From contig NZ_JAABOK010000007.1 of assembly GCF_009928525.1 (NCBI RefSeq), forward strand, positions 248,001-312,000: a stretch of DNA of 64,000 nt. Direction: 5' to 3'. Position numbers and translations under genes: made by a program. Each line of letters opens with the position of its first letter. The stretch's first letter is position 1. Origin of the DNA: Chitinophaga solisilvae (lineage in GTDB: Bacteria; Bacteroidota; Bacteroidia; Chitinophagales; Chitinophagaceae). The notes under the pieces were generated by a model. The model was not told where the DNA came from. It saw only the letters and a program-made list of their open reading frames with translations, and made no database searches. Shown here piece after piece: positions 44,639-53,723 of this stretch.

Positions 44639-44712
44639 TTTTAAAACCGCCTGAAATTAAGCATGGCCGTAAAAAAATCTTTGTGTAATATTGTTCCATT
44701 CACTCTTTGCCC

Positions 44713-46059
44713 ATGACCACTATGCAACCTGGAAAAATTCTGATTGTTGATGATGATGTTGACGTACTGCGCGCTGCCCGCCTTTTGCTGAAAAGACATT
44801 TTGAGCAGGTAGATTTTGAAAAAAATCCGCAGAAGATTCCATATCTCGTATCCAACTTTGACTATGATGTGATCCTGCTGGATATGAACTTCACCCGCGA
44901 CCTCAGCAGCGGGAAAGAAGGCTTCGAATGGCTGGACCGTATCCTGGACATTAAACCAGATACTGCGGTGGTGCTGTTCACCGCATATGGAGACGTAGAA
45001 ATGGCGGTACGCGCTATTAAATCGGGGGCGGTAGACTTTGTACTCAAGCCCTGGGAAAACGAAAAACTGCTTGCCACTATACAGAATGCCTATAATAAGC
45101 GCGCTGCCAAAGTGGATAAGCCGGCTGCCGTTCCTAATACCGGCAATCTGGTAGTGGGCCAGAGCCCGGCTATGCAGGCCGTATTCGACACCATTTCCAG
45201 AGTGGCCGCTACCGATGCCAACGTCCTGATACTCGGCGAAAACGGTACCGGAAAGGATATGCTGGCAAGATATATCCACCAGCAGTCAGACCGCAGCGGG
45301 AAACCGTTTGTCAGCGTAGATCTGGGCGCACTTAGCGAATCGCTTTTTGAAAGTGAACTGTTTGGTCATGTAAAAGGCGCTTTCACCGATGCCCGCGACG
45401 ACCGCGCCGGGCGCTTCGAAGAAGCTGCCGGTGGCACCATATTCCTCGATGAAATCGGGAACATCTCTATCCCCTTCCAGGCAAAGCTTTTAACAGTACT
45501 GCAAAACAGGTCTGTTACCCGCGTAGGGTCCAATAAAAGCATCCCCATCGATGTGAGGCTGATATGCGCCACCAACCGGAATATCCAGCACCAGGCGGCA
45601 CAGCATCTCTTTCGCCAGGATCTGCTCTACAGAATCAATACCATCGAAATACAACTACCTCCCCTGCGCGAACGCAAAGAAGATATTATTCCGCTGGCAG
45701 AACACTTTCTGCAGCTGTACCGCGAAAAATATAAACGCCCGGTAAACAGCCTGCACGAATCCCTGGTACAGCAACTGGAACGTTACGAATGGCCAGGTAA
45801 TATCAGAGAGCTGCAACACGCCGTAGAAAGGGCTGTCATCCTCTCTCAAAGCAAGGCGCTGCAGGCTAAAGATGTTTTCGTAAAAAATAACAACACCTCC
45901 GATCCTGCTATGGATACAGGTTACAACCTGGAAGAGATGGAACGTAATATCATCACCCAGGCCATGAAGAAATGCAACGGCAACATCACGGAAGCAGCCA
46001 AAGAGCTGGGACTCAGCAGGGCCGCACTTTACAGAAGACTGGAAAAATACAATATATAG
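44713..46059 (+). CDS. Sigma-54-dependent response regulator with GAFTDA loop
   Basis: A 448-residue activator. Receiver domain (ILIVDDDVDVLRAARLLL; acceptor Asp in VILLDMNFTRD), AAA+ domain (Walker A GENGTGKDMLARY, Walker [13 protein letters not shown]) and C-terminal Fis-type HTH (NITEAAKELGLSRAALYRRLEKY). The sigma-54 contact loop reads GAFTDA instead of GAFTGA. A TTG at 44707 and an ATG at 44722 are other start options. Divergent from the export operon and followed 39 nt later by its likely kinase, so the three parts form a closed regulatory unit. Confidence 0.95.
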   Translation: MTTMQPGKILIVDDDVDVLRAARLLLKRHFEQVDFEKNPQKIPYLVSNFDYDVILLDMNFTRDLSSGKEGFEWLDRILDIKPDTAVVLFTAYGDVEMAVRAIKSGAVDFVLKPWENEKLLATIQNAYNKRAAKVDKPAAVPNTGNLVVGQSPAMQAVFDTISRVAATDANVLILGENGTGKDMLARYIHQQSDRSGKPFVSVDLGALSESLFESELFGHVKGAFTDARDDRAGRFEEAAGGTIFLDEIGNISIPFQAKLLTVLQNRSVTRVGSNKSIPIDVRLICATNRNIQHQAAQHLFRQDLLYRINTIEIQLPPLRERKEDIIPLAEHFLQLYREKYKRPVNSLHESLVQQLERYEWPGNIRELQHAVERAVILSQSKALQAKDVFVKNNNTSDPAMDTGYNLEEMERNIITQAMKKCNGNITEAAKELGLSRAALYRRLEKYNI

Positions 46060-46098
46060 CAGCGGGCATCACGCCGGCTGCTTTTTCAACAGCATGTT

Positions 46099-47439
46099 AT
46101 GAATCGTTTCAGCATTAATATCGGCCTCCGGGTGTTGTTGCTTACCATCTCACTGACGGCCGCCGTCTGGCTGTATATGCATAACATGCTGCCGCTGGCG
46201 CTGCTGATATCTCCCCTCATCCTGCTGCAGATCTACAATGTATACCATTACCTCAACCGGGTAAACCGCAAGCTCACCTTGTTCCTGGAATCTATCCGGT
46301 ATGAAGATTTCTCCATCCGCTTCAGCGCCGATAATAAAATGGGTAAGAGCTTCAGCATGCTCAACACACAATTCAATGAAGTGCTGGAAGCCTTTCGCCA
46401 GACCCGCGCCGAAAAGGAAGCCAATCTGAAATACATCGATACCATCATTCAACATATCAGTATCGGCGTTTTTTCATTTGACATCGAAGGAAAGATAGAA
46501 CTGATCAACCCTGCCGCATTCCGGCTGATGGGCATCTACCGGCTGCGGAATATCTTTGAACTGAAAACGGTACATCCCGGCCTCCCGGAACTGCTTATAG
46601 AACTCAATTCAGGTAACAAAACGTTGTATGCCACCCGCCAGGAGCAACAGCTTTCTATTCATGCCGCTACAGTAAGGCTGCAGGGCAGGCTGATCAAACT
46701 CATCTCCATTCAGAATATCCATTCAGAACTGCAGAAAAAAGAACTGGAAGCCTGGCAAAACCTCACTAAAATACTGCGCCATGAAATCATGAATTCCGTG
46801 ACGCCCATTGTATCGCTCATCGGCACCATGCAGGAAATTGTAGATCTTGACCTGGCGCCGGCTACCACCAATCAGGAAGGGATAGAAGATTTGCGGGAAG
46901 CGCTGCAGACAGTAGAAAGCCGCAGTAAAGGCATTATGAATTTCGTGAACGCCTACCGCGATTATACAACCCTGCCGCAACCACAGTTTACCAGCGTGAA
47001 TATTAAATCGCTCGTCACCTCTGTCAGCAGCCTGTTTCAGGCGGACATGAAGCAGGCCGGTATCGCCTTCGAACTGGAAATAGATGCCGATAATATCGAG
47101 ATTCATGCAGACGTATCTCAGCTGCAGATGGTGCTCATCAACCTGGTAAAAAATGCGATGGATGCGCTGGAACACATGCCCGATGCCACTATCAGCATGA
47201 AAGCCTACCTCAACAACGTACAGCAGATCTGTATAGAAATAACGGATAACGGCCCTGGTATTGACACTGATGCCATGAATAAAATATTCATTCCCTTCTT
47301 TACCACCAAGAAAAAAGGTTCGGGTATTGGCCTCAGCTTATCACAACAGATCATTCAGATGCATGGCGGGCAGCTGAAGGTGCTGAGCCCGGGTAACAAC
47401 GGTAACGGTTCTACGTTTTTAATTCTCCTGAATACCTGA
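46099..47439 (+). CDS. NtrB-like sensor histidine kinase, partner of the sigma-54 activator
   Basis: A 446-residue kinase. Two N-terminal membrane helices with almost no periplasmic loop (LRVLLLTISLTAAVWLYMHNMLPLALLISPLILLQIY), a PAS domain (IQHISIGVFSFDIEGKIELINPAAFRLMGI), HisKA with ILRHEIMNSVTPIVSLIGTM, N box LVKNAMDALEH, G boxes DNGPGIDTDAMNKIFIPFF and GSGIGLSLSQQII. With so little periplasmic sequence it probably senses a membrane or cytoplasmic cue. Co-directional with the activator, gap 39 nt. Confidence 0.93.
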   Translation: MNRFSINIGLRVLLLTISLTAAVWLYMHNMLPLALLISPLILLQIYNVYHYLNRVNRKLTLFLESIRYEDFSIRFSADNKMGKSFSMLNTQFNEVLEAFRQTRAEKEANLKYIDTIIQHISIGVFSFDIEGKIELINPAAFRLMGIYRLRNIFELKTVHPGLPELLIELNSGNKTLYATRQEQQLSIHAATVRLQGRLIKLISIQNIHSELQKKELEAWQNLTKILRHEIMNSVTPIVSLIGTMQEIVDLDLAPATTNQEGIEDLREALQTVESRSKGIMNFVNAYRDYTTLPQPQFTSVNIKSLVTSVSSLFQADMKQAGIAFELEIDADNIEIHADVSQLQMVLINLVKNAMDALEHMPDATISMKAYLNNVQQICIEITDNGPGIDTDAMNKIFIPFFTTKKKGSGIGLSLSQQIIQMHGGQLKVLSPGNNGNGSTFLILLNT

Positions 47440-47488
47440 TTTCTTATTCTGAAAGAATTCTTATATTGTATACAGAATCCTTACTGCA

Positions 47489-48160
47489 ATGCTGAAATCC
47501 AGATGGCTGCTGCTATTCTTTGTAACCCTGCTGGCTGACATATCGCTGATCGCCATGCATATGGACTCCTACCGATATGCTACCAAACCATTGCTGATGG
47601 TTATACTGGCTGTTTACTTTTTTCAGAACAGCAGCCTGGTACCCCGCAGCCAGCGGATCATGATGTATGCAGCACTTTTCTTTTCTTTTTCAGGAGATGT
47701 ATTGCTGCTGTCTGACCATCTTTTTCTGCCCGGCCTGGGGAGTTTTCTACTGGCGCATCTCTGCTACATCGGCTACCTCCTGCGGATAAGATATTCCAAT
47801 CCGCCGGTGCCGCTTTGCAAATATCCGGTCATCTTCCTCAACGCTGCCGCAGTAATTGCATTTATCCTCTTCCTGCTTCCTACGCTGGGCAATATGACTA
47901 TTCCGGTGATTGTATATGCACTGGCTATTTCCATTATGCTGCAGAGCGCTCTGCATGCCTTCCACTTACGGTCACAGCCGGCAGGCTGGTACTGTGTGCT
48001 GGGGGCACTACTCTTCGTTATTTCCGACTCCCTCATTGCCACCGGCAAATTCCACGGCCCCATCCCCGGCGGAGACATACTCGTTATGCTCACCTACGGC
48101 CTGGCACAGGCCGGCCTCGTATACGGCGGCGCCAGACACTACCGCGACTTTCTCATGTAG
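47489..48160 (+). CDS. YhhN-family lysoplasmalogenase-like membrane protein
   Basis: A 223-residue protein with about eight hydrophobic segments and the family phrases FSFSGDVLLLSDHLFLPGLGSFLLAHLCYIGYL and GALLFVISDSLIATGKFHGPIPGGDILVMLTYGLAQAGLVYGG. Relatives hydrolyse the vinyl-ether bond of lysoplasmalogens (TMEM86/YhhN). No link with the kinase gene upstream is evident beyond co-direction. Repeat H follows the stop codon by 2 nt. Confidence 0.85.
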   Translation: MLKSRWLLLFFVTLLADISLIAMHMDSYRYATKPLLMVILAVYFFQNSSLVPRSQRIMMYAALFFSFSGDVLLLSDHLFLPGLGSFLLAHLCYIGYLLRIRYSNPPVPLCKYPVIFLNAAAVIAFILFLLPTLGNMTIPVIVYALAISIMLQSALHAFHLRSQPAGWYCVLGALLFVISDSLIATGKFHGPIPGGDILVMLTYGLAQAGLVYGGARHYRDFLM

Positions 48161-48162
48161 CT

Positions 48163-48280
48163 ATTTTTTTATTTGAGATTTGGTTATTTAAAATGCAGCG
48201 GAGAGCTAAGCGGATAGACCGGTTAATTTTCGCTCTGTTTTCCGCTGCATTTTAAATAACCAAATCTCAAATAAAAAAAT
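48163..48280. repeat. Long intergenic inverted repeat H (ATTTGAGATTT class)
   Basis: Arms 48163-48202 and 48241-48280 are 40 bp with no mismatch around a 38-nt loop. The outer arm holds TTATTTGAGATTT, the inner part AAAATGCAGCGGA; the loop contains AGCGGATAG, similar to the GCGGAT of the AATTACG class. It lies 2 nt after the yhhN stop and 27 nt before nadB. Confidence 0.9.
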
Positions 48281-48307
48281 GCTAAATGATTGGTAATTTC
48301 GTGGCCT

Positions 48308-49906
48308 ATGCAGCAAACAGATTTTCTTGTCATCGGCTCAGGGATAGCGGGGTTAACGTACGCACTGAAGGTATCACAGCAGTGTCCTGATAAAAAGATT
48401 ACGATCATCACGAAGAGCCGGGAAGATGAAACCAATACCAAATACGCCCAGGGAGGCGTGGCCGTGGTAAACGACCTGGAGAATGACAGCTTTGAAAAGC
48501 ATATTGAAGATACATTGATCGCCGGTGACGGACTGTGTAATGAGCGCATAGTGGAAATAGTTGTCACGGAAGGCCCGGAAAGGGTCAATGAAATCATTGA
48601 ATGGGGCGCCAATTTCGATAAAAACCCGGATGGCGATTTCTCCCTCGGCCGTGAAGGCGGGCATTCCGTTTTCAGGGTAATTCATCATAAAGACATTACC
48701 GGCAAGGAGATAGAGCGGGCGCTGCTCGACGCTATCCACCGCAGACCGAACATAGAACTGGTTACTCACTGCTTTGTAGTGGATCTTATCACCCAGCACC
48801 ATCTGGGTTACCTGGTAACCAAATCTACCCCGGACATAGAATGCTACGGCGTTTATGTACTGAATCTTACCAACAAGAAAATTGAAAAGATACTGGCCAA
48901 AGTTACGCTGCTGGCCACCGGCGGAAACGGACAGGTATACCGTAGTACCACCAATCCTGGTATCGCCACCGGCGATGGCGTATCGATGGTGTACAGGGCC
49001 AAGGGCCGCATCGAGAATATGGAGTTCATACAGTTCCACCCCACCGCATTGTACCAGCCGGGCGTAAGTCCGTCTTTCCTGATTACAGAAGCTGTACGCG
49101 GCGATGGTGGTATTCTCCGCAATATCAACGGCGAAGACTTCATGCACAAATACGATCCGAGGCTCTCCCTCGCTCCCCGCGATATTGTAGCCCGCGCTAT
49201 CGACAGTGAGATGAAGATCACCGGTACCGAACACGTGTTCCTGGACTGCCGGCATATGGATATTGAAAAGTTTGTACATCACTTCCCGAACATTTACGAA
49301 ACCTGTATCAATGCCGGTATAGACGTACAGCACCAGATGATTCCGGTAGCGCCGGCGGCACATTACAGCTGCGGTGGTATTAAAACCAACGAATGGGGGC
49401 AAACCTCTGTCCGTAACCTCTACGCCTGCGGCGAATGCGCCAGCACCGGCCTGCACGGCGCCAACCGCCTGGCCTCCAACTCTCTTCTCGAAGCGATGGT
49501 ATTTGCGCACCGCTGTTTTATGGACGCCACCAGCAAAATCGATACAGTAGATTTCCGGGAAGATGTGCCCGACTGGGATGCACGCGGCACTACCGCTCCC
49601 CGTGAAATGATTCTTATCACGCAGAGCCTCAAGGAGCTGAAACAGATTATGAGTGACTATGTAGGTATTGTAAGAACAGACGTGCGTCTGGAACGCGCGC
49701 TGCGCCGCCTGGATATTCTGCATGAAGAAACAGAAGCACTGTATCAGAAAACGGAGGTATCGCCACAGCTCTGCGAATTACGCAACCTCATCACGGTAGG
49801 TTACCTGATCGTCAAAGGCGCCTCCTTCCGTAAAGAAAGCAGGGGCCTGCACTTCAATACCGATTATCCGTTCAAGTGCGAACTCATTCAAAATATCGTG
49901 TTGTAA
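48308..49906 (+). CDS. nadB: L-aspartate oxidase
   Basis: FAD enzyme that turns L-aspartate into iminoaspartate, the first step of NAD synthesis. The FAD motif is FLVIGSGIAGLTYALKV; TKYAQGGVAVV, GGHSVFRVIHHKDITGKEIERALL, GNGQVYRSTTNPGIATGDGVSM and ECASTGLHGANRLASNSLLEAMVF are classic NadB signatures. Length 532 from ATG 48308 (MQQTDFLVIGSG); an upstream in-frame ATG at 48290 adds only six residues and lies in the repeat edge region. nadA and nadC are not next to it. Confidence 0.96.
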   Translation: MQQTDFLVIGSGIAGLTYALKVSQQCPDKKITIITKSREDETNTKYAQGGVAVVNDLENDSFEKHIEDTLIAGDGLCNERIVEIVVTEGPERVNEIIEWGANFDKNPDGDFSLGREGGHSVFRVIHHKDITGKEIERALLDAIHRRPNIELVTHCFVVDLITQHHLGYLVTKSTPDIECYGVYVLNLTNKKIEKILAKVTLLATGGNGQVYRSTTNPGIATGDGVSMVYRAKGRIENMEFIQFHPTALYQPGVSPSFLITEAVRGDGGILRNINGEDFMHKYDPRLSLAPRDIVARAIDSEMKITGTEHVFLDCRHMDIEKFVHHFPNIYETCINAGIDVQHQMIPVAPAAHYSCGGIKTNEWGQTSVRNLYACGECASTGLHGANRLASNSLLEAMVFAHRCFMDATSKIDTVDFREDVPDWDARGTTAPREMILITQSLKELKQIMSDYVGIVRTDVRLERALRRLDILHEETEALYQKTEVSPQLCELRNLITVGYLIVKGASFRKESRGLHFNTDYPFKCELIQNIVL

Positions 49907-49926
49907 GCTAATCCGCTGGCATTCAT

Positions 49927-49934
49927 TACCTTTG
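49927..49934 (+). promoter_or_regulatory. -7 box before the acyltransferase gene
   Basis: TACCTTTG fits TAnnTTTG and lies 25 nt before the ATG at 49960. No TTTG is found at the ideal -33 spacing, so this is partial support. Confidence 0.45.
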
Positions 49935-49959
49935 CGGGGCAATATCAACAATCCGGCTT

Positions 49960-50817
49960 ATGTATTATCTGTTGCTCGCATTTTGTTATAGCTTTTCCAT
50001 ATTGCCGTTTCCGGTACTTTATTTCATCAGCGATATTTTATATGTGCTGGTGTATCATGTATTCGGTTACCGCAAAAAAGTGGTGCTGGCCAATCTCCGG
50101 CAGGCATTCCCGGAAAAGACAGATCAGGAAATCAGGCTGCTGGCAAAAAAATATTACCGCAATCTCACTGATATGATGGTGGAAACCATCAAGCTGCTGA
50201 CCATGAGTAAAAAGCAGCTGCAAAAGCGCTTTATCTGCGACCTTAGCGTGCTTCATGAACTGTATGCCAAAGGCAAGAGCTGCCAGTTGCACCTGGGGCA
50301 CAACTTCAACTGGGAATGGGCTAACCTGTTCTGTATGCAGGGTGTTAACTTTCCGTTTCTGGTAGTGTATATGCCGTTAAGCAGCAAGCCGGCAGACCGC
50401 ATGTTCCGCCATTTTCGCGAAAAATTCGGTTCCACACTCATCCCGGCCAATGATATGGCCAACAGTATGAAACCCTGGATGGAAAAACAATACCTCATTG
50501 CGCTGGTAGCCGATCAGAATCCCGGTAACCCGCGCAGCTGCCTCTGGTTTCCTTTCCTCAATAAAATGACGCCCTTCTACAAAGGCCCGGAAATGGCAGC
50601 CAAACGCAATAACATCCCCGTCGTATTTGTAGACATCCGTAAAGTGAAACGCGGCTACTACAAGGCGCAGCTAACGCTCCGGTTTGAAGAGCCACAAAAC
50701 GAACCACCCGGCAAAATCACCGAAGCCTTCGTACAATACCTCGAAAAAAATATCCACGAACAACCCGAAGTATGGGTGTGGAGTCATAGAAGGTGGAAGC
50801 ATGAATACCCGGGTTGA
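49960..50817 (+). CDS. Lysophospholipid / lipid A acyltransferase (LpxL/HtrB family)
   Basis: A 285-residue inner membrane enzyme. The catalytic motif is HLGHNFNWEWANLF (H-x4-E form); LVALVADQNPGNPRSCLWFPFLNKMTPFYKGPEMAAKRNNIPVVF matches the second and third blocks of the family, which transfers secondary acyl chains to lipid A. The N-terminal hydrophobic stretch (YLLLAFCYSFSILPFPVLYFISDILYVL) anchors it. The protein ends in HEYPG. Repeat C starts 4 nt after the stop. Confidence 0.88.
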   Translation: MYYLLLAFCYSFSILPFPVLYFISDILYVLVYHVFGYRKKVVLANLRQAFPEKTDQEIRLLAKKYYRNLTDMMVETIKLLTMSKKQLQKRFICDLSVLHELYAKGKSCQLHLGHNFNWEWANLFCMQGVNFPFLVVYMPLSSKPADRMFRHFREKFGSTLIPANDMANSMKPWMEKQYLIALVADQNPGNPRSCLWFPFLNKMTPFYKGPEMAAKRNNIPVVFVDIRKVKRGYYKAQLTLRFEEPQNEPPGKITEAFVQYLEKNIHEQPEVWVWSHRRWKHEYPG

Positions 50818-50821
50818 AAAT

Positions 50822-50940
50822 AATTGCGAATTACGAATTGCGAATTACGAATGAAAAGCGAAGACCGAAGCGGATACTGATAGTATGATCGCTTCGGTCT
50901 TCGCTTTTCATTCGTAATTCGCAATTCGTAATTCGTAATT
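50822..50940. repeat. Long intergenic inverted repeat C (AATTACG class)
   Basis: Arms 50822-50872 and 50890-50940 are 51 bp with one mismatch around a 17-nt loop. Heptamers AATTRCG are outside and GAATGAAAAGCGAAGACC inside. Flanks GGTTGAAA (50812) and TTTCAACC (50943) extend the symmetry after a 2-nt mismatch. It lies between two converging genes and is identical to repeat D, loop included, except for one base. Confidence 0.95.
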
Positions 50941-50944
50941 ACTT

Positions 50945-51322
50945 TCAACCTGGTATTTTCAATTTCTGTCCGGGGAAAATCAGATTCGGGTCCTTAATCT
51001 GATCTTTATTTGCTTCGAAAATATCTTTCCAGGAAACGCCGGGGTAATTTTTGGCGATTTTGCTGAGGCTGTCGCCGGATTTGACTGTATATTCCTTCGC
51101 GCCGGCGGGTGAGGCGTCTGAGGCTTTGATGTTCATGACTACATCTGCAGAGCGCATTTCGGGGTCCAGCTTTTCGTAGGTGCTCCACAGTTGGTCTTTC
51201 ACCTGTGCGGGTGCTTCTCCGTCGATGTACAGTACACCGTCCTGTTCTCTTACCTGTAAGTTGCTAACGCCAGCGCTGTTGGCCTGGCTGATCAGTTCCT
51301 GATATTTATCCTGTAAGCTCAT
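50945..51322 (-). CDS. BON-LysM domain protein (Kbp/YgaU-like)
   Basis: A 125-residue soluble protein with an N-terminal BON domain ([36 protein letters not shown]) and a C-terminal LysM domain ([49 protein letters not shown]). The arrangement is that of E. coli Kbp (YgaU), a cytoplasmic potassium-binding protein, rather than a secreted peptidoglycan binder, and there is no signal peptide. A BON lipoprotein gene is 18 nt upstream on the same strand, so the two form an operon. Confidence 0.88.
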   Translation of the reverse strand: MSLQDKYQELISQANSAGVSNLQVREQDGVLYIDGEAPAQVKDQLWSTYEKLDPEMRSADVVMNIKASDASPAGAKEYTVKSGDSLSKIAKNYPGVSWKDIFEANKDQIKDPNLIFPGQKLKIPG

Positions 51323-51340
51323 GGGAGTAATTTTAAAGGG

Positions 51341-51823
51341 TTATTTCAATTTGAGGTTGTTGTTTACTTTCTTGGGTCTTGCTTCCTGTGCTGTCTGGAT
51401 AATTTTACGCAGATCGCTTTTTTTAGCTTCTCCGTTCAGGGTTACTTCTCCGTTGGCAATGCTTACCTGTACCGTTGAAAACCCTGCAGCAGCATAAGCG
51501 GAGTCCAGTGTTTTCTTGAGCACATCATCGGGGTTGATGACTACAGGAGCTGCTACTTCCGGTACTTTCACGGTGATGTTGTTGTTTACGGATTTAATTC
51601 CGGAAACCGCTTTGGCAGCTTCTTCCGCTGCTGATTTGGCTGCTTCGTCGGCCACTTCTCCGTTAAGGGTTACTACGCCGCCTTTCACATCTGCCGTAAT
51701 ACCTGGAATAGCGCTCAGTTTTTCATTTACAGCTTTCTGTAGCTTGCTGTCCGAGGGCTTACAGGCAAAGATGAATACGCCCATCATCATTAACAGGGCG
51801 AATGCTAAGGATTTTCTATTCAT
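51341..51823 (-). CDS. Lipoprotein with two BON domains
   Basis: A 160-residue protein. Lipoprotein signal MNRKSLAFALLMMMGVFIFAC with lipobox IFAC. Two BON domains follow: KLQKAVNEKLSAIPGITADVKGGVVTLNGEVADEAAKSAAEE and KTLDSAYAAAGFSTVQVSIANGEVTLNGEAKKSDLRKII. BON proteins (OsmY-like) attach to membranes and are often induced by osmotic stress. Upstream lies a 230-nt stretch without genes, then repeat D. Confidence 0.88.
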   Translation of the reverse strand: MNRKSLAFALLMMMGVFIFACKPSDSKLQKAVNEKLSAIPGITADVKGGVVTLNGEVADEAAKSAAEEAAKAVSGIKSVNNNITVKVPEVAAPVVINPDDVLKKTLDSAYAAAGFSTVQVSIANGEVTLNGEAKKSDLRKIIQTAQEARPKKVNNNLKLK

Positions 51824-52056
51824 GGCTAAACAATTTTAGTGGAAGAAGTTAACGAATAACCAGCGAACGGAAAACTTTTTCTTGTTTAACTAATTGTTAA
51901 TCAACAAGAAACAAAAACATGTTACAACATTAATTCCCTTCAGAGAGAAAGCAGAAACTGAGATTAAAGTGCAGCCACAAAGCAATTGGAAACGACCGCA
52001 GGAGTTACAAACACATTAAAATAAGAGGCTACATATAAAATAAGCCATATATCATG

Positions 52057-52175
52057 AATTACGAATTACGAATTGCGAATTACGAATGAAAAGCGAAGAC
52101 CGAAGCGGATACTGATAGTATGATCGCTTCGGTCTTCGCTTTTCATTCGTAATTCGCAATTCGTAATTCGTAATT
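52057..52175. repeat. Long intergenic inverted repeat D (AATTACG class)
   Basis: Arms 52057-52107 and 52125-52175 are 51 bp with no mismatch around a 17-nt loop. It matches repeat C over all 119 nt except one base. It lies 2 nt after the stop codon of the minus-strand MBL-rhodanese gene. The preceding 230 nt between 51824 and 52056 hold nothing else recognisable. Confidence 0.95.
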
Positions 52176-52177
52176 CG

Positions 52178-53581
52178 CTAGTTTAACACGTTTTTCTCCT
52201 GCACTACTTCCAGTCCTTTTTCGTTCTTCATTTTATTGAAGCCGCCGTCTACGTTGCGGAGGTTATGGATGCCTTCGCGTTTCAGGATGGAGCAGGCGAT
52301 GATGCTGCGGTAGCCGCCCTGGCAGTGAACGTAGAGGTTGAGGTGTTCGTCGAAATCGGCGAGGTTGCCCGGATCCATCATATCGCCGAGAGGAAGGCTC
52401 ATGGCGCCTTTGATGTGACCGTCAGCATATTCTACCGGTTTGCGTACATCTACTATAACGAGGTTGTTATCATGTGGCAGATCCATGGCCAGTTCATCAG
52501 GTTCTACGGTGATGATCATATCGCGTTCTTCGCCGGCTGCAACCCAGGCAGGGTATCCGCCTTCGAGGTAACCGGTTACATTTTCGAAGCCTACGCGCGC
52601 CATTCTTACGATGGTTTCTTCTTCCTTGCCTGCAGGTGTTACCAGGATAATTTCCTGATCAAAGGGTAACAGGCTGCCGGCCCATTCGGCGAAGCGGCCT
52701 TCCAGCCCGATGCTGATGGAGCCAGGTACAAAGCCTTCTCCGAATTCAGGAGCAGGGCGTGTATCCAGCATCAATGCACCGAATTTACCTTTTTCTTTGA
52801 ACGCAGCCGGAGACAATGGCTGTAATGCCTTGTCCATAACAGCTTGCAGCGCATCGTACCCTTCCTTGTTTATTTTAGCATTGATAGGGAAGTAAGAAGG
52901 AGGCGTGGTTAATCCGCTTGTTACTTCTTCAATGAACTTATCTTTATCAGTTGCCAGCAGTGCGTAGTTGCTGCTCTTTTCATCACCGATAGTGCTGTAG
53001 GTATTAGGACCGAGGTTCTTACCACAGGCTGATCCCGGACCGTGTGCAGGATAAACGATGACGTTGTCAGGCAGTGTTTTGATGCGGTTATTCAGTGAAT
53101 CATAGAGGTATCCTGCCAGTTCTTCCTTGGTAAGATTACCACTGAAAAGATCAGGGCGGCCCACATCACCTACAAACAGCGTGTCGCCGGTAAATACAGC
53201 ATATGGCGCTTTGTTCTCATCTTTCAGCAGGTAGCAGGAAGATTCCAGCGTATGGCCAGGCGTATGTAAAACCTGTAATGCCAGCTGGCCGATGGCAAAC
53301 TCCTCATTATCTTTGGCTACATAGGCATCAAAACCGGTTTCAGCATCGGGGCCGAAAATAATCTGCGCGCCGGTGGCTTTCGCCAGTTCCAGATGACCCG
53401 ATACAAAGTCCGCATGGAAATGAGTTTCAAAAATATACTTAATGGTAGCATTACGTTCCTGTGCCAGCTCCAGATATACATCTATATCACGCAGCGGATC
53501 AATAACGGCAGCCACCCCGTCTGACTCAATAAAGTAAGCAGCTTCTGACAGGCAATTGGTGTATAATTGTTTAACGAACAT
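52178..53581 (-). CDS. MBL-fold hydrolase with two rhodanese domains (persulfide dioxygenase-like)
   Basis: A 467-residue protein. N-terminal metallo-beta-lactamase domain: ETHFHADFVSGH, HTPGHTLESSCYL, FTGDTLFVGDVGRPDL and VYPAHGPGSACG. The metal motif reads HxHxDF where many enzymes have HxHxDH. Two rhodanese domains follow; the first has no active Cys, the second has VHCQGGYRS. Such enzymes oxidise glutathione or other persulfides and pass sulfur to thiols in sulfide detoxification. An ArsR-type gene lies upstream on the same strand. TAAATTTG at 53604-53611 (minus strand) may be the -7 box. Confidence 0.9.
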   Translation of the reverse strand: MFVKQLYTNCLSEAAYFIESDGVAAVIDPLRDIDVYLELAQERNATIKYIFETHFHADFVSGHLELAKATGAQIIFGPDAETGFDAYVAKDNEEFAIGQLALQVLHTPGHTLESSCYLLKDENKAPYAVFTGDTLFVGDVGRPDLFSGNLTKEELAGYLYDSLNNRIKTLPDNVIVYPAHGPGSACGKNLGPNTYSTIGDEKSSNYALLATDKDKFIEEVTSGLTTPPSYFPINAKINKEGYDALQAVMDKALQPLSPAAFKEKGKFGALMLDTRPAPEFGEGFVPGSISIGLEGRFAEWAGSLLPFDQEIILVTPAGKEEETIVRMARVGFENVTGYLEGGYPAWVAAGEERDMIITVEPDELAMDLPHDNNLVIVDVRKPVEYADGHIKGAMSLPLGDMMDPGNLADFDEHLNLYVHCQGGYRSIIACSILKREGIHNLRNVDGGFNKMKNEKGLEVVQEKNVLN

Positions 53582-53658
53582 GGTTGTTGATTTTCGATTT
53601 TCACAAATTTACTAATTCTCTTCTCTCCTGCTTATGGATAAAATCTATACCAAAATAA

Positions 53659-53686
53659 AAAAGTAGCCGCATGGCTACTTTTTTAT
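53659..53686 (-). terminator. Rho-independent terminator between the ArsR gene and the MBL-rhodanese gene
   Basis: AAAAGTAGCC (53659-53668) pairs with GGCTACTTTT (53673-53682) over a 4-nt loop, with T and A tracts on both sides, so it can work in both directions. It ends the ArsR transcript. Confidence 0.85.
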
Positions 53687-53723
53687 ATAATTCAATTCCG
53701 TATTTAAACGGTTAAATTAATTC

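Noticed and set aside
48374-49723. Open frame of 449 codons opposite nadB
   Set aside because: Antisense shadow of a strongly conserved gene; no domain is visible.
7682-52175. The hairpins as insertion sequences
   Set aside because: No transposase frame lies within or between arms, and no target duplication was found. Copying by another route remains possible.
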